A DNA stretch of 64,000 nucleotides from an uncultured Granulosicoccaceae bacterium (GTDB lineage Bacteria; Pseudomonadota; Gammaproteobacteria; CALCKW01): positions 52,101-116,100 of the forward strand of contig CALCKW010000028.1 in assembly GCA_937965695.1 (NCBI GenBank), read 5' to 3'. This document shows positions 1-8,051 of the stretch, one piece after another. The position numbers were made by a program, and so were the translations under genes. Below the pieces are notes generated by a model. The model was not told the DNA's origin, ran no database searches, and worked only from the letters and a program-made list of their open reading frames with translations. The first letter of the stretch is position 1. The number at the start of each line of letters is the position of its first letter.

Positions 1-185
1 AGAGGGATAGCAATGAAGTGGTTGGGTTCTACCCCGCCGATAAAATTTAAATAGACCGCCTGCAGCGGGTATCCCAAATCAAAAACAAATATTGGCAATA
101 TAGCGGTTATAAGAATGGCCCAGACCAGAGGCACACTTAGCATAATGGTGCAAAGAAAAATCGCACAGATGAATATCAAAATCAT
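1..185 (-). CDS. dctM: TRAP transporter large permease DctM (N-terminal part)
   Basis: Only the first 61 codons lie in the window; the gene runs off the left edge. The translation begins MILIFICAIF, gives a first hydrophobic helix, and ends in a GGVEPNHFIAIPL stretch, which matches the DctM pattern of a glycine followed by an FxLxAIPLF helix. DctM is the 12-helix channel subunit that uses a sodium gradient to import small carboxylates delivered by DctP. The ATG (185-183) overlaps the dctQ stop in an ATGA junction, so the two are translationally coupled. The call rests on this short piece plus the dctP-dctQ context. Confidence 0.8.
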   Translation of the reverse strand, partial: MILIFICAIFLCTIMLSVPLVWAILITAILPIFVFDLGYPLQAVYLNFIGGVEPNHFIAIP

Positions 186-715
186 TTGATTTCCCCCGAA
201 CTAGAAAAAGATGTTGAACTGTCGTTCGGTGGTTTGTCCAAAAAATCGAGTTTCATGTTGTAGAGGTGGAAGATCAGCGAAACGAGCATTCCAGCTGGTA
301 GAGACAAGTACAAAAGCCCCACTGGCCAGTAGAGTACGGTCGTTTTTTGGGCCCAAGTGTGTGTTGCAATGGTGTGTCCGAAAAAAATTAAACTGCTGAG
401 GACAATAATGACTAAGCAGTCGATACAGAAGGTTAAAAACCATTTGCCGCGAATGGAAAATAAGTGGCTTACCACCTCCGTCACTCGCATATGTGCTCCC
501 CGAGCTGTGGCGGCAGCACATCCAAGAAATGTGAGCCACAACAGCAAAAATGCGGTGACTTCTAGAGACCAAGCGAGATCAAATCCTGCTGCGCCGCGCA
601 GAACTGCATTGGTGAAGATTAAAAGCAACACGGAGATGCCACCTAGAACAAGAAAGCTATCAATGGCGGAACTCAGGTATTGCAAGTAGGCAGGGTATCT
701 GTTTCTGTAGTCCAC
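182..715 (-). CDS. dctQ: TRAP transporter small permease DctQ
   Basis: This small membrane subunit of a tripartite TRAP importer bridges DctP and DctM. Four hydrophobic segments are visible: FLVLGGISVLLLIF, an AFLLLWLTFLGCAA segment followed by the family-typical AxxRGAHMRV motif, a WFLTFCIDCLVIIVLSS segment, and a C-terminal LLYLSLPAGMLVSLIF. The frame stays open to a TTG at 775, but that start would translate through a terminator-like hairpin (751-768), so the GTG at 715 (about 177 residues) is preferred; no strong ribosome binding site decides it. It ends ATGA-overlapped with dctM and follows dctP. Function is secure from fold and context; the start is uncertain. Confidence 0.85.
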   Translation of the reverse strand: MDYRNRYPAYLQYLSSAIDSFLVLGGISVLLLIFTNAVLRGAAGFDLAWSLEVTAFLLLWLTFLGCAAATARGAHMRVTEVVSHLFSIRGKWFLTFCIDCLVIIVLSSLIFFGHTIATHTWAQKTTVLYWPVGLLYLSLPAGMLVSLIFHLYNMKLDFLDKPPNDSSTSFSSSGEIK

Positions 716-740
716 AATGAATATCGCTTTTATTGCCAAA

Positions 741-768
741 TTAAAAATGCCGAGCCTCGAGAGGCTCG
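741..768 (-). terminator. Hairpin with T-run between dctP and dctQ
   Basis: A perfect 8-bp inverted repeat (CGAGCCTC, two bases, GAGGCTCG) at 751-768 is followed on the minus strand by GCATTTTTAATTT. It lies 28 bases past the dctP stop. It has the form of an intrinsic terminator or processing barrier, and would let the binding protein be made in excess over the membrane subunits. Confidence 0.6.
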
Positions 769-795
769 AACACAAAGATCAAACGATGAACAGCA

Positions 796-1818
796 CTATT
801 TGGTGGGGTACTGCTTTCTTATTGCAGAAGCGGCGTCGAGCACTTTCTGCACTTCATCGCCGTAGATTCCTTCCGCCTTTTCGTAAACTGACTGCACTGC
901 ATCTCGGAAGGGCTCGATCACGGGTTCACTAACTGTGGCGCCGGCCGCTTTCATGTCTTCTATTTGGCTATTAACAGAATCACGAACGAGGTTCCGACTG
1001 AAAGCAGAGGCCTCTGCAGCCGCTTTTTTTACCGCAGCTTTGTCTTCGTCTGAGAAGGCCTGCCAAGTTGTCTCAGATATGGTAAGCGGCAGCGGGCTGT
1101 AGACGTGGCGGGTCAACGTAACATTTGGCGCAACCTCGTAAAATCGCAAAGATTTTATAGTGTCGACAGGGTTTTCTTGGCCATTGACAACGCCTTGTTG
1201 GATGGACAGATACACGTCTGTAATTGGCATGACAACTGTTTGGAACCCAATGGCTTCCATCGTCCAGCGAATCATATCGTTGGGGTAGACACGCATTTTT
1301 TTTCCTTTTGCGTCTTCAGGTGTAGCCAATGGCATGCTAGTGGTGAAACTTCTAAAACCAGCTTCCCAAGTCGATAGCACGCGAAAGCCCTTGGCTGGCA
1401 GTTTTTCAAATTCTCCGTTCAGCCACGCTGAATTGTCGTAAAAGGCCCACCCTTGCTCATAGCTGTCCACAAGAAAAGGCATGGCTGTTAGGTTTAAGGA
1501 GGGCAGGTGGGTGGCATAGCTACCGGTGGCAGAAACTGTGAAATCAACCCCACCAAGTTGTAGTTGTTCTATTGCTTTTGGGTCGTTCGCCAATTGCCCT
1601 GCGGGATAAATGCGCACGGAATATCGATCATCGGTATATTCGGCAACTTTTTTTGCAAAAACTTCAGCAGCCGCTTGCCTAGAGCCTCCGGGATTATCGG
1701 TGTGACTAAAGCGCAGGACTTCGGCCGCTACGGCGTTACTTGCAGCTAGCATAAGACCGCTAAACAGAGTCAAAGCTGTAAAAACCTGTGCCTTGTTTCC
1801 TTTATTACGATTGAGCAT
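796..1818 (-). CDS. dctP: TRAP transporter solute-binding protein DctP
   Basis: This periplasmic binding protein of about 340 residues feeds an organic acid to DctQ/DctM. A signal peptide covers roughly residues 1-32 (basic MLNRNKGNK, a hydrophobic core, then a cut after AVAA). The mature part opens LRFSHTDNPGG and continues with VRIYPAGQLAND, WEAGFRSFT and MRVYPNDM, the DctP-family order. The QGVVNGQENPVDTI segment includes the GxxDGQExP-type loop near the ligand. The ATG at 1818 is chosen because GGAGAT sits just upstream; the frame is open six codons further. Its divergence from an acid-sugar dehydrogenase and kinase suggests a four-carbon hydroxy-acid ligand, which is inference. Confidence 0.93.
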   Translation of the reverse strand: MLNRNKGNKAQVFTALTLFSGLMLAASNAVAAEVLRFSHTDNPGGSRQAAAEVFAKKVAEYTDDRYSVRIYPAGQLANDPKAIEQLQLGGVDFTVSATGSYATHLPSLNLTAMPFLVDSYEQGWAFYDNSAWLNGEFEKLPAKGFRVLSTWEAGFRSFTTSMPLATPEDAKGKKMRVYPNDMIRWTMEAIGFQTVVMPITDVYLSIQQGVVNGQENPVDTIKSLRFYEVAPNVTLTRHVYSPLPLTISETTWQAFSDEDKAAVKKAAAEASAFSRNLVRDSVNSQIEDMKAAGATVSEPVIEPFRDAVQSVYEKAEGIYGDEVQKVLDAASAIRKQYPTK

Positions 1819-1902
1819 GTCTATCTCCAATGTCAAAAGATGGGGCTAATGGGCTACCTGCGCACTTTCGTAAAGATCGGCAGTGCTCCATCAGTGCAGG
1901 CA

Positions 1903-1930
1903 ATGATATATACCGTAATGCATAAGTCAA
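1903..1930 (-). promoter_or_regulatory. Predicted sigma-70 promoter of dctPQM
   Basis: On the minus strand TTGACT (1930-1925) and TATCAT (1908-1903) are separated by 16 bases, about 85 bases upstream of the dctP start. A GTATAC palindrome at 1944-1949 lies just upstream, and a related GTATAT element overlaps the -10 region. Together they could be operator half-sites for a GntR- or LacI-type regulator not seen in the window. Confidence 0.5.
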
Positions 1931-1950
1931 TAAATATATTAATGTATACG

Positions 1951-1979
1951 TTGACGAATGCCAGCTAAAGAGTTCTAAT
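1951..1979 (+). promoter_or_regulatory. Predicted sigma-70 promoter of the dehydrogenase/kinase operon
   Basis: TTGACG (1951-1956) and TCTAAT (1974-1979) have an ideal 17-base spacer and point toward the gene at 2128. The promoter is back to back with that of dctP, and the GTATAC palindrome (1944-1949) lies between them, so one regulator could control both transcripts. Confidence 0.5.
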
Positions 1980-2127
1980 TGACCTCAAGTTTTGAGGGTT
2001 AGCTGCACGAATCCATTTGTAGGTCTTGAGTGTTATTGCCTGTTTAAATGGTGATGTGCTTTTTTTTATTTCAGAGCTGAAGTGATGAAGCTGTCATTTC
2101 ACCCTTGCAAGAGTTGAGAGTTTGTCC

Positions 2128-3234
2128 ATGAGCGAAATTGATTTCCAGATTGCCGTCATCCGGGGAGACGGCATTGGTATCGACGTTACCGACGCCACGA
2201 TTGCTGTTCTTTGTGCTGCGCAAAAGCGTGTCGGAGGATTCTCCTTGTCTCACAGAGACATCGCTGCGGGGGCAGGCTATTTTCGTGAGACAGGATTAGA
2301 CATAGAGAAGGGTGGCGAAGAAGCTGCTGGTGCGGCGGACGCGATTTTATTAGGGGCGATCGGTTTACCCGATACACGATACGCCGATGGCACTGAAATT
2401 TCTCCACACTTGCGTTTGCGTGATCGTTACCAACTTTATGCGGGAATCCGGCCGGTAAAAGCTTACCCGAATGCTCCCCAGCGGTTGGCCGATCCACGGG
2501 CCGCTGAAATCGACATGGTGATTGTGCGTGAGTCGACTGAAGGACTGTTTTATACCGCCGCGGTGCACGATCGCTGCCCAGTGGAAACGAGTGAAGAAGT
2601 ACAAGACGTCATGCGTATCACTCGTCCAACCACCGAGAAGCTGCACCACGCTGCTTTTGCCCTTGCTCGTAAACGTCAATCACGAGGGAAAAAAGCGAAA
2701 GTAACCTGTGTTGATAAAGCAAACGTATTTAAGTCGATGGCTTTTTTTCGGCAAATATTTGACGAGATTGCGCCTCAATACGCTGATGTTGAAAAAGATT
2801 ATAACTACGTTGATGCTCAGGCTCTCGATTTTGTACGCCATCCTTGGGACTTTGATGTGCTGGTGATGGAAAATATTTTTGGCGATATATTGTCTGATCT
2901 AGCAGGAGGTTTGGTTGGTGGCATGGGTATGGCAGCCTGTGGTGAGATTGGCGATGCACATGGACTGTTCCAAGGTGCGCACGGAAGTGCGCCGGACATC
3001 ATGGGCCAAGACAAAGCCAATCCCCTAGCCGCGATTCTAAGCGGTGGCCTCATGTTGGACTATTTGGCAGACAAATCACAGAACACAGCATTATACGATG
3101 CCGCTCAAGTGATAGATGCTGCTATTTACAATGGCTTTAGAGGCAACACTATTCGCCCTATGGAATTTGGTGGTGACATGGGTACTGTTGCTGTTACCAA
3201 AGAAGTGATTCGTCAGATTCAAGCAAAGGATTAG
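2128..3234 (+). CDS. Isocitrate/isopropylmalate dehydrogenase family enzyme (tartrate dehydrogenase-like)
   Basis: This 368-residue protein belongs to the beta-decarboxylating dehydrogenases, which oxidise a 2-hydroxyacid with NAD(P)+ and release the beta-carboxylate as CO2. Landmarks are the N-terminal IRGDGIG (about residues 11-17), the RLRDRYQLYAGIRPVK segment, VRESTEGLFY (about 133-142), NIFGDILSDL with the metal-binding aspartates (about 249), and GAHGSAPDIMGQ of the cofactor loop (about 283). The ATG at 2128 follows GAGAG; an upstream in-frame TTG is less likely. leuC and leuD are absent and a DUF1537 kinase starts 8 bases downstream, so leucine synthesis is unlikely. A tartrate/malate-type or phosphorylated four-carbon acid substrate is more plausible. 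Confidence 0.8.
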   Translation: MSEIDFQIAVIRGDGIGIDVTDATIAVLCAAQKRVGGFSLSHRDIAAGAGYFRETGLDIEKGGEEAAGAADAILLGAIGLPDTRYADGTEISPHLRLRDRYQLYAGIRPVKAYPNAPQRLADPRAAEIDMVIVRESTEGLFYTAAVHDRCPVETSEEVQDVMRITRPTTEKLHHAAFALARKRQSRGKKAKVTCVDKANVFKSMAFFRQIFDEIAPQYADVEKDYNYVDAQALDFVRHPWDFDVLVMENIFGDILSDLAGGLVGGMGMAACGEIGDAHGLFQGAHGSAPDIMGQDKANPLAAILSGGLMLDYLADKSQNTALYDAAQVIDAAIYNGFRGNTIRPMEFGGDMGTVAVTKEVIRQIQAKD

Positions 3235-3242
3235 TTTAAATA

Positions 3243-4529
3243 GTGTCGATTTTAATTGGCTGCATAGCGGATGATCTGACAGGGGCTACTGACCTCGCAA
3301 TGATATTAGCTAGAGAAGGATTAAAGACAATACAAGTTGTTGGCGTTCCTGAAACTGGCTTGGATTTATCCGACGCAGACGCAGTTGTTATTGCATTGAA
3401 GTCCAGAACAATACCTGTCAAGGATGCCGTAGATCTTTCACTTCACGCCTGTGACTGGTTAAAGGCTTCAGGTGCCGGTCAAATTTTTTTCAAGTACTGC
3501 TCCACCTTTGATTCGACAGACGCCGGCAACATAGGGCCTGTGACAGATGCCCTGATGACACAGCTCGGCGCACCAGTCACCATTGCCTGTCCAGCATTTC
3601 CCGAAAACGGTCGAACGGTATACAAGGGGCATCTTTTTGTTAACGACTGCCTGTTGTCTGAGTCTTCGTTGCGTCACCATCCGCTAACACCCATGCATGA
3701 TTCTAAACTTTCGCGTGTTCTTGCAAAACAGAGTTCATCGCACGTGGGCAATATCTATGTTGATCAAGTCGAGCAGGGGGCCCCGTCAATTCTCAAAGCT
3801 ATGCTCCAACCGGGATTGGCAGAGCACACAATTTTTATTGTAGATGCAACGAACAATACACATCTGCGCTCAATTGGCATGGCGGCTAAAGATCTCCCGC
3901 TCGTCACTGGAGGTTCAGCTGTGGCGATGGGATTGGTCGACAATTTTAAATTACAAGGACTGCTGAGAGATGAAACCACTGAGCTCGATTTTTTTGTTTC
4001 TCATGGAAAAACTGTCGTCTTAGCTGGAAGTTGTTCTGAAACAACTTTGGCACAGGTCGATCACGCAAAGAGGCTGATGCCCAGTTTTCGAATCGACGCA
4101 AAAGCGCTGCTCTGTGGCAAACCAGTTGTCAGTGAGGTGTTGCGATGGGCTGTGTCTCATGGTGATCAAGAAAAAAAACTTCTGATTTACTCTTCCGCTA
4201 CACCGGATGAACTTGCGTTAGTTCAAGAGGAGGGTGATTCAAGAGATCTCGGTTCAAGCATCGAGTCAATAATGGGAGAGCTCGCTTATCGCTTGTCTGC
4301 CGAACAGGGCGTACATCGATTTGTCGTTGCTGGAGGCGAAACATCAGGTGCTGTCATAAACGCGCTTAAAGTGAAATCCTTACAAATTGGGCCAACCATC
4401 GAAACAGGTGTTCCTTGGACAAAAAGCACTGATGGCTCGAACTTAGCCTTAGCGCTGAAGTCTGGGAATTTTGGAAGCGTCGATTTCTTTCTGAAAGCCA
4501 TAAAAAAACTGGATTGTTTGAGCGGGTGA
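3243..4529 (+). CDS. Four-carbon acid sugar kinase family protein (DUF1537, OtnK/DtnK-like)
   Basis: This 428-residue kinase family phosphorylates threonate, erythronate or 3-oxo-tetronate with ATP. The N-terminal half carries ADDLTGATD (residues 9-17), the family signature, and FKYCSTFDST. The C-terminal nucleotide domain carries VAGGETSGAV (about 362-371) and a GPTIETGVPW segment. Translation probably starts at GTG 3243, 8 bases after the preceding stop, so the two genes share a transcript. Characterised relatives usually pair with PdxA2, class II aldolases or OtnI. Here the partner is an isopropylmalate-dehydrogenase-type enzyme, related in fold to PdxA. The exact substrate cannot be read from sequence. 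Confidence 0.85.
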   Translation: MSILIGCIADDLTGATDLAMILAREGLKTIQVVGVPETGLDLSDADAVVIALKSRTIPVKDAVDLSLHACDWLKASGAGQIFFKYCSTFDSTDAGNIGPVTDALMTQLGAPVTIACPAFPENGRTVYKGHLFVNDCLLSESSLRHHPLTPMHDSKLSRVLAKQSSSHVGNIYVDQVEQGAPSILKAMLQPGLAEHTIFIVDATNNTHLRSIGMAAKDLPLVTGGSAVAMGLVDNFKLQGLLRDETTELDFFVSHGKTVVLAGSCSETTLAQVDHAKRLMPSFRIDAKALLCGKPVVSEVLRWAVSHGDQEKKLLIYSSATPDELALVQEEGDSRDLGSSIESIMGELAYRLSAEQGVHRFVVAGGETSGAVINALKVKSLQIGPTIETGVPWTKSTDGSNLALALKSGNFGSVDFFLKAIKKLDCLSG

Positions 4530-4750
4530 CTTGCTTGCAATAATAGAGATCGCTTCGTTAAAAAAGCATTGCCGATGGTCGACTTGCTAGTGGTGTAAGC
4601 ATTCGAATCGTTTTGCGATGTTCAGTGGACCGCAATGCTTGCCGGTGGAGCGACAGTGTTGAGCAAAGCAGAGACAATTGCGGCGCGGTCAGGTTTTTAT
4701 CAAAGCTAGGGTTGTGCATTCTTTATTACACAGAAACGGGGTCGTCGAAT

Positions 4751-5047
4751 ATGTTTGTTGTGCTAGTGCACTTTCAAGTCGAACAGGGCTTTAAAAAACA
4801 GTTCCATGAAGCCTTAAGGCTTCAGGCGCAAAATTCGATAGAACAGGAAGAGCATTGTCACGTTTTCGATGTCTGCCAGAGCAATGACAATCCACTCTGC
4901 TTCGTCTTGTATGAGCTCTACAGTGACGAGGCAGCGTTCAATGCACACTTAGAATCAGCTCATTTTCATGCTTTTGATCAACGAGTTTCTCCGTGGGTAA
5001 CAAGCAAGTCAGTGCAATTGATGACGCGAACGAGCATCGCCCACTGA
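4751..5047 (+). CDS. Antibiotic biosynthesis monooxygenase (ABM) domain protein
   Basis: This 98-residue single ABM domain is a ferredoxin-like fold typical of YgiN/LsrG-like proteins. It starts MFVVLVHFQVEQG, continues with an EALRLQAQNSIEQEEHCHVFDV helix-strand pair, and ends in the FVLYELYSDEAAFNAH and SAHFHAFD motifs seen in small quinol-monooxygenase and isomerase relatives. The frame is open upstream to 4613, but the ATG at 4751 matches the family start. It lies 220 bases after the kinase gene and is followed at once by a hairpin, so it may end that operon. Relatives often detoxify or isomerise reactive carbonyl or quinone intermediates; the role here is unknown. Confidence 0.75.
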   Translation: MFVVLVHFQVEQGFKKQFHEALRLQAQNSIEQEEHCHVFDVCQSNDNPLCFVLYELYSDEAAFNAHLESAHFHAFDQRVSPWVTSKSVQLMTRTSIAH

Positions 5048-5052
5048 AATCA

Positions 5053-5080
5053 AGCTTTCTGGACAGAAAGCTCCTTTAAT
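5053..5080 (+). terminator. Hairpin after the ABM-domain gene
   Basis: A perfect 9-bp inverted repeat (AGCTTTCTG, GA, CAGAAAGCT) at 5053-5072 begins five bases after the stop codon. Only a short T-rich tail (CCTTTAATT) follows, so termination may be partial. Confidence 0.5.
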
Positions 5081-5164
5081 TCGGGCTTAGGCCCAACGCT
5101 AGTCGCAGCAAAGTGCTATATGCGTCATAATAGAGGGTCGAGTAATTTCTGTGAAAATCCAGCT

Positions 5165-6442
5165 ATGTCCACCCAAGGTGAAGCGTCCGAAGTCGAAACA
5201 TATGTCTACAGCCTAGGTGCTGCAGCTAAGCGTGCAGCTAGGCAATTGGCACGAGCCCCGGCAGCGACACGCAACGCGGCTTTGCTCGCTATGGCCGATG
5301 CCATCGAAGCAAGCGCTGACACGCTGCGAAACGAGAACGCCAAAGACCTAGAGGCAGGGCGTGCCAATGGCTTGGCGGATGCACTGCTCGATCGCCTAGA
5401 ACTAACACCAGAGCGGATTCGAGGCATGGCCGATGGTGTTCGAGAAGTCGCTGCTTTAGCCGACCCTGTTGGCGAAATAGCTGACATGCGCCAGCAGCCC
5501 TCTGGTCTTACCGTGGGCAAGATGCGAGTGCCTCTGGGTGTCATCGGCATCATCTATGAGTCACGTCCGAATGTGACTATTGATGCTGCAGTGCTCTGTC
5601 TAAAGGCGGGTAATGCCACTATTTTGCGTGGTGGGTCTGAGGCTATCCATTCCAATTTGGCCATTGCAGAGGTTATCAAGCGGGGTTTGGCTGCAGCAGG
5701 CTTAACCGATGCTTGCGTGCAAGTGATCAACACGCGTGATCGTACAGCCGTGTCGGCACTATTAAAAATGGATGAATTTGTCGATGTGGTGATTCCGCGC
5801 GGTGGCAAAGGACTTATCCAGCGCGTCAGTGAGGACGCTCGCGTGCCGGTGCTCTACCACTTAGATGGAATATGTCACGTTTATGTGGATGATCACGCCG
5901 ACCTTCAGATGGCTGAAGATGTAGCGTTTAACTCCAAAACTTATCGCTATGGTATATGCGGATCTATGGAAACGTTGTTGGTACATGTTCAGGTCGCCGC
6001 CAATTTTTTACCAAAAATCGGTTTGCGCTTTTCTGAGCACGGAGTTGAGATGCGTGCCTGTGCGCGTGCTCAACCGTTGCTAAAAAATAGCTTGGCCGCC
6101 ACCGAAGCAGACTGGCAGACAGAGCATCTTGGACCAGTTGTTTCCATTCGTGTTGTCGATGATATGGACGATGCTATCGACCACATTGAAAGCCATGGCT
6201 CGCATCACACCGATGCCATTATTACTAATGATCTGCAGCGCTCACAGCGCTTTCTAAGAGAAGTAGACTCTGCCTCTGTGATGGTTAACGCGGCCACTTG
6301 CTTCGCAGACGGCAATCAATATGGTCTAGGTGCTGAAATAGGCATTAGCACGGGCAAGCTTCACGCGCGCGGACCCGTTGGTGTCGTGGGTCTAACCACC
6401 CAAAAATTTATTGTTCACGGCGACGGTGCGATACGTGGTTGA
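5165..6442 (+). CDS. proA: Gamma-glutamyl phosphate reductase
   Basis: ProA reduces gamma-glutamyl phosphate with NADPH to glutamate semialdehyde in proline synthesis. The 425-residue protein has the family landmarks [26 protein letters not shown], the ILRGGSEA loop, [11 protein letters not shown], and the catalytic cysteine in [12 protein letters not shown] (about C265). The C terminus carries [20 protein letters not shown]. The ATG at 5165 is preferred over the in-frame ATG at 5120 because it gives near-normal length. The usual NASTRFADG motif reads NAATCFADG here, an arginine-to-cysteine change. proB is not adjacent; nadD follows with coding overlap or very close spacing, the common proA-nadD arrangement. 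Confidence 0.95.
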   Translation: MSTQGEASEVETYVYSLGAAAKRAARQLARAPAATRNAALLAMADAIEASADTLRNENAKDLEAGRANGLADALLDRLELTPERIRGMADGVREVAALADPVGEIADMRQQPSGLTVGKMRVPLGVIGIIYESRPNVTIDAAVLCLKAGNATILRGGSEAIHSNLAIAEVIKRGLAAAGLTDACVQVINTRDRTAVSALLKMDEFVDVVIPRGGKGLIQRVSEDARVPVLYHLDGICHVYVDDHADLQMAEDVAFNSKTYRYGICGSMETLLVHVQVAANFLPKIGLRFSEHGVEMRACARAQPLLKNSLAATEADWQTEHLGPVVSIRVVDDMDDAIDHIESHGSHHTDAIITNDLQRSQRFLREVDSASVMVNAATCFADGNQYGLGAEIGISTGKLHARGPVGVVGLTTQKFIVHGDGAIRG

Positions 6443-6470
6443 AGATGATTCGACGAGTTCAAAGGATTCT

Positions 6471-7067
6471 GTGCGGTCGATTGGCATACTAGGTGGCACA
6501 TTCGACCCTATCCACGTTGGTCATCTCCGACCTGCCATAGAAGTACAGCAGCTCTTATCACTCGACGAAATTCGACTGATTCCTTGCCATCGCACGAGCC
6601 ACCGTGAGCAACCTTTGCGAAGCTCCACCGTACGCAGCCACCTTTGCCAGTTGGCGGTTGATGAGTTGCCCGGCTTTGTGGTGGATAATCGGGAATTAGC
6701 GCGCGATACACTGTCCTACACCGCAGATACGCTGGCCGAACTGCATGCGGAGTACCCCGAGGCGCGCTTATACTTTTTGATGGGTGCCGACAGTTTTGAT
6801 TACTTCCAGCAGTGGCACCGCTGGGAGGAGATAGTTGAGCTGGCCACGCTGGTGGTGATGGCGAGACCTGGCACTAAATTAGGCACTGAGGCACTGGCGC
6901 TGCAGAGAAAAAAAAGTGATCGCATAGTGTTGGCACAGACCACAGAATTACGTATTTCCTCTACCGCCGTGCGGGCACTGCTGGCGCACGGGCAAGACCC
7001 GCGCTACCTGATCGCGGAACCGGTACGAGAGTACATTTTACAAGAACAGATTTACACGGAAAAATAA
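6471..7067 (+). CDS. nadD: Nicotinate-nucleotide adenylyltransferase
   Basis: NadD transfers AMP from ATP to nicotinate mononucleotide, making deamido-NAD for NAD synthesis. The nucleotidyltransferase signature GGTFDPIHVGH is at residues 8-18, the LMGADSFDYFQQWHRWEE substrate loop lies mid-protein, and the RISSTAVRALL (ISSTxxR) motif is near residue 161. GTG 6471 preceded by AAAGGA gives a 198-residue protein with the usual short leader. GTG 6435, overlapping the proA stop, and TTG 6411 are alternatives. The end overlaps rsfS by one base (TAATG), so the genes are translationally coupled. Confidence 0.95.
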   Translation: MRSIGILGGTFDPIHVGHLRPAIEVQQLLSLDEIRLIPCHRTSHREQPLRSSTVRSHLCQLAVDELPGFVVDNRELARDTLSYTADTLAELHAEYPEARLYFLMGADSFDYFQQWHRWEEIVELATLVVMARPGTKLGTEALALQRKKSDRIVLAQTTELRISSTAVRALLAHGQDPRYLIAEPVREYILQEQIYTEK

Positions 7068-7435
7068 TGACAGAAAAAGAAACACCACTGCGACCCGAAC
7101 AGCTTATCCAGCTGGTTGAAACCGCACTCGAAGATCTCAAAGCTGTTGAGTTAGTCAATATCGATGTCAGCGAAAAATCAAGCTTTGCAGATAACATGCT
7201 TGTCTGCACGGGTACATCACGTCGCCATGTCGTCTCATTGGCCGACCATGTCATGCTCGAAGCTAAAAAAGCTGGCCACCCAGCTAGAGGTGAGGGTCTT
7301 GAAAGTGGCGAGTGGGCGTTGGTCGATCTGGGCGATGTGATTGTGCATGTGATGCAGAAAAGCACACGCGATCTCTATGAACTGGAGAAACTTTGGTCTA
7401 TGGCACCGCCCTCGGCGGAGGCAAGCGGCGAATAA
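7067..7435 (+). CDS. rsfS: Ribosomal silencing factor RsfS
   Basis: This 122-residue DUF143/RsfS protein binds uL14 on the 50S subunit and blocks subunit joining when nutrients are short. The core motif series is intact: DLKAVELVNIDVSEKSSFADNMLVCTG is the first half of the fold, followed by SRRHVVSLADHV, then GLESGEWALVDLGDVIVHVM and the closing DLYELEKLW. The start ATG shares its A with the nadD stop. rlmH follows 32 bases later, the conserved nadD-rsfS-rlmH order. Confidence 0.95.
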   Translation: MTEKETPLRPEQLIQLVETALEDLKAVELVNIDVSEKSSFADNMLVCTGTSRRHVVSLADHVMLEAKKAGHPARGEGLESGEWALVDLGDVIVHVMQKSTRDLYELEKLWSMAPPSAEASGE

Positions 7436-7467
7436 TGGGCACTTTTGCCAGCTTGGGGCGCTAAAGC

Positions 7468-7941
7468 GTGCGAATGCACCTGCTGGCTATAGGTCACCGT
7501 ATGCCTCCATGGGTGCAGCAAGGTTACGGTGAATACGCGCAGCGCATCAAAGGCGACTTCAGCCTGCAGCTACATGAAATCCCCGCTGCGAAGCGCAGTA
7601 AGGCTGCCACCGTGCCGCGTATGATGGATGAAGAAGGCGCTCGGCTGCTTTCAGCTATGCCAAAAGATGGACGCCTGGTAGCGTTAGATGGCCGTGGCCG
7701 AAATTGGAGCACTGAGCAGTTGGCGGAACAGCTGGAGCGCTGGTCGGTGGATGGTCGCGAACTAGCCTTCGCGGTGGGTGGTCCTGACGGGCACAGCAAA
7801 GCGGTGCTGGACGCCAGCGAAGCACAATGGTCTTTGTCACCACTGACATTCCCTCATCCACTGGTTCGCGTGCTGTTAGCCGAACAGCTATACCGAGCGT
7901 TAACTATTCTGCGGGGGCATCCCTATCACCGCGCCGAATAA
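7468..7941 (+). CDS. rlmH: 23S rRNA (pseudouridine-1915-N3) methyltransferase RlmH
   Basis: This 157-residue SPOUT-class methyltransferase modifies pseudouridine 1915 in helix 69 of 23S rRNA using S-adenosylmethionine. The GTG start at 7468 gives the family start MRMHLLAIGHRMPPWV. The SAM-binding knot is seen as FAVGGPDGHS (about residues 101-110), and the protein ends with the diagnostic LLAEQLYRA...GHPYHRAE. In most gammaproteobacteria mrdA and rodA come next; here the next gene is maf, 110 bases away. Confidence 0.95.
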   Translation: MRMHLLAIGHRMPPWVQQGYGEYAQRIKGDFSLQLHEIPAAKRSKAATVPRMMDEEGARLLSAMPKDGRLVALDGRGRNWSTEQLAEQLERWSVDGRELAFAVGGPDGHSKAVLDASEAQWSLSPLTFPHPLVRVLLAEQLYRALTILRGHPYHRAE

Positions 7942-8051
7942 GATTCGGCTCTCACGCGTCAAAGGAGCTTTCTCGACGCGGCGCATAGCCGTTGTTAGTT
8001 TTTTAGGCTATAAATGTTTTTCTATTAAAAACAATAGCTTGAAAGGTCTCA

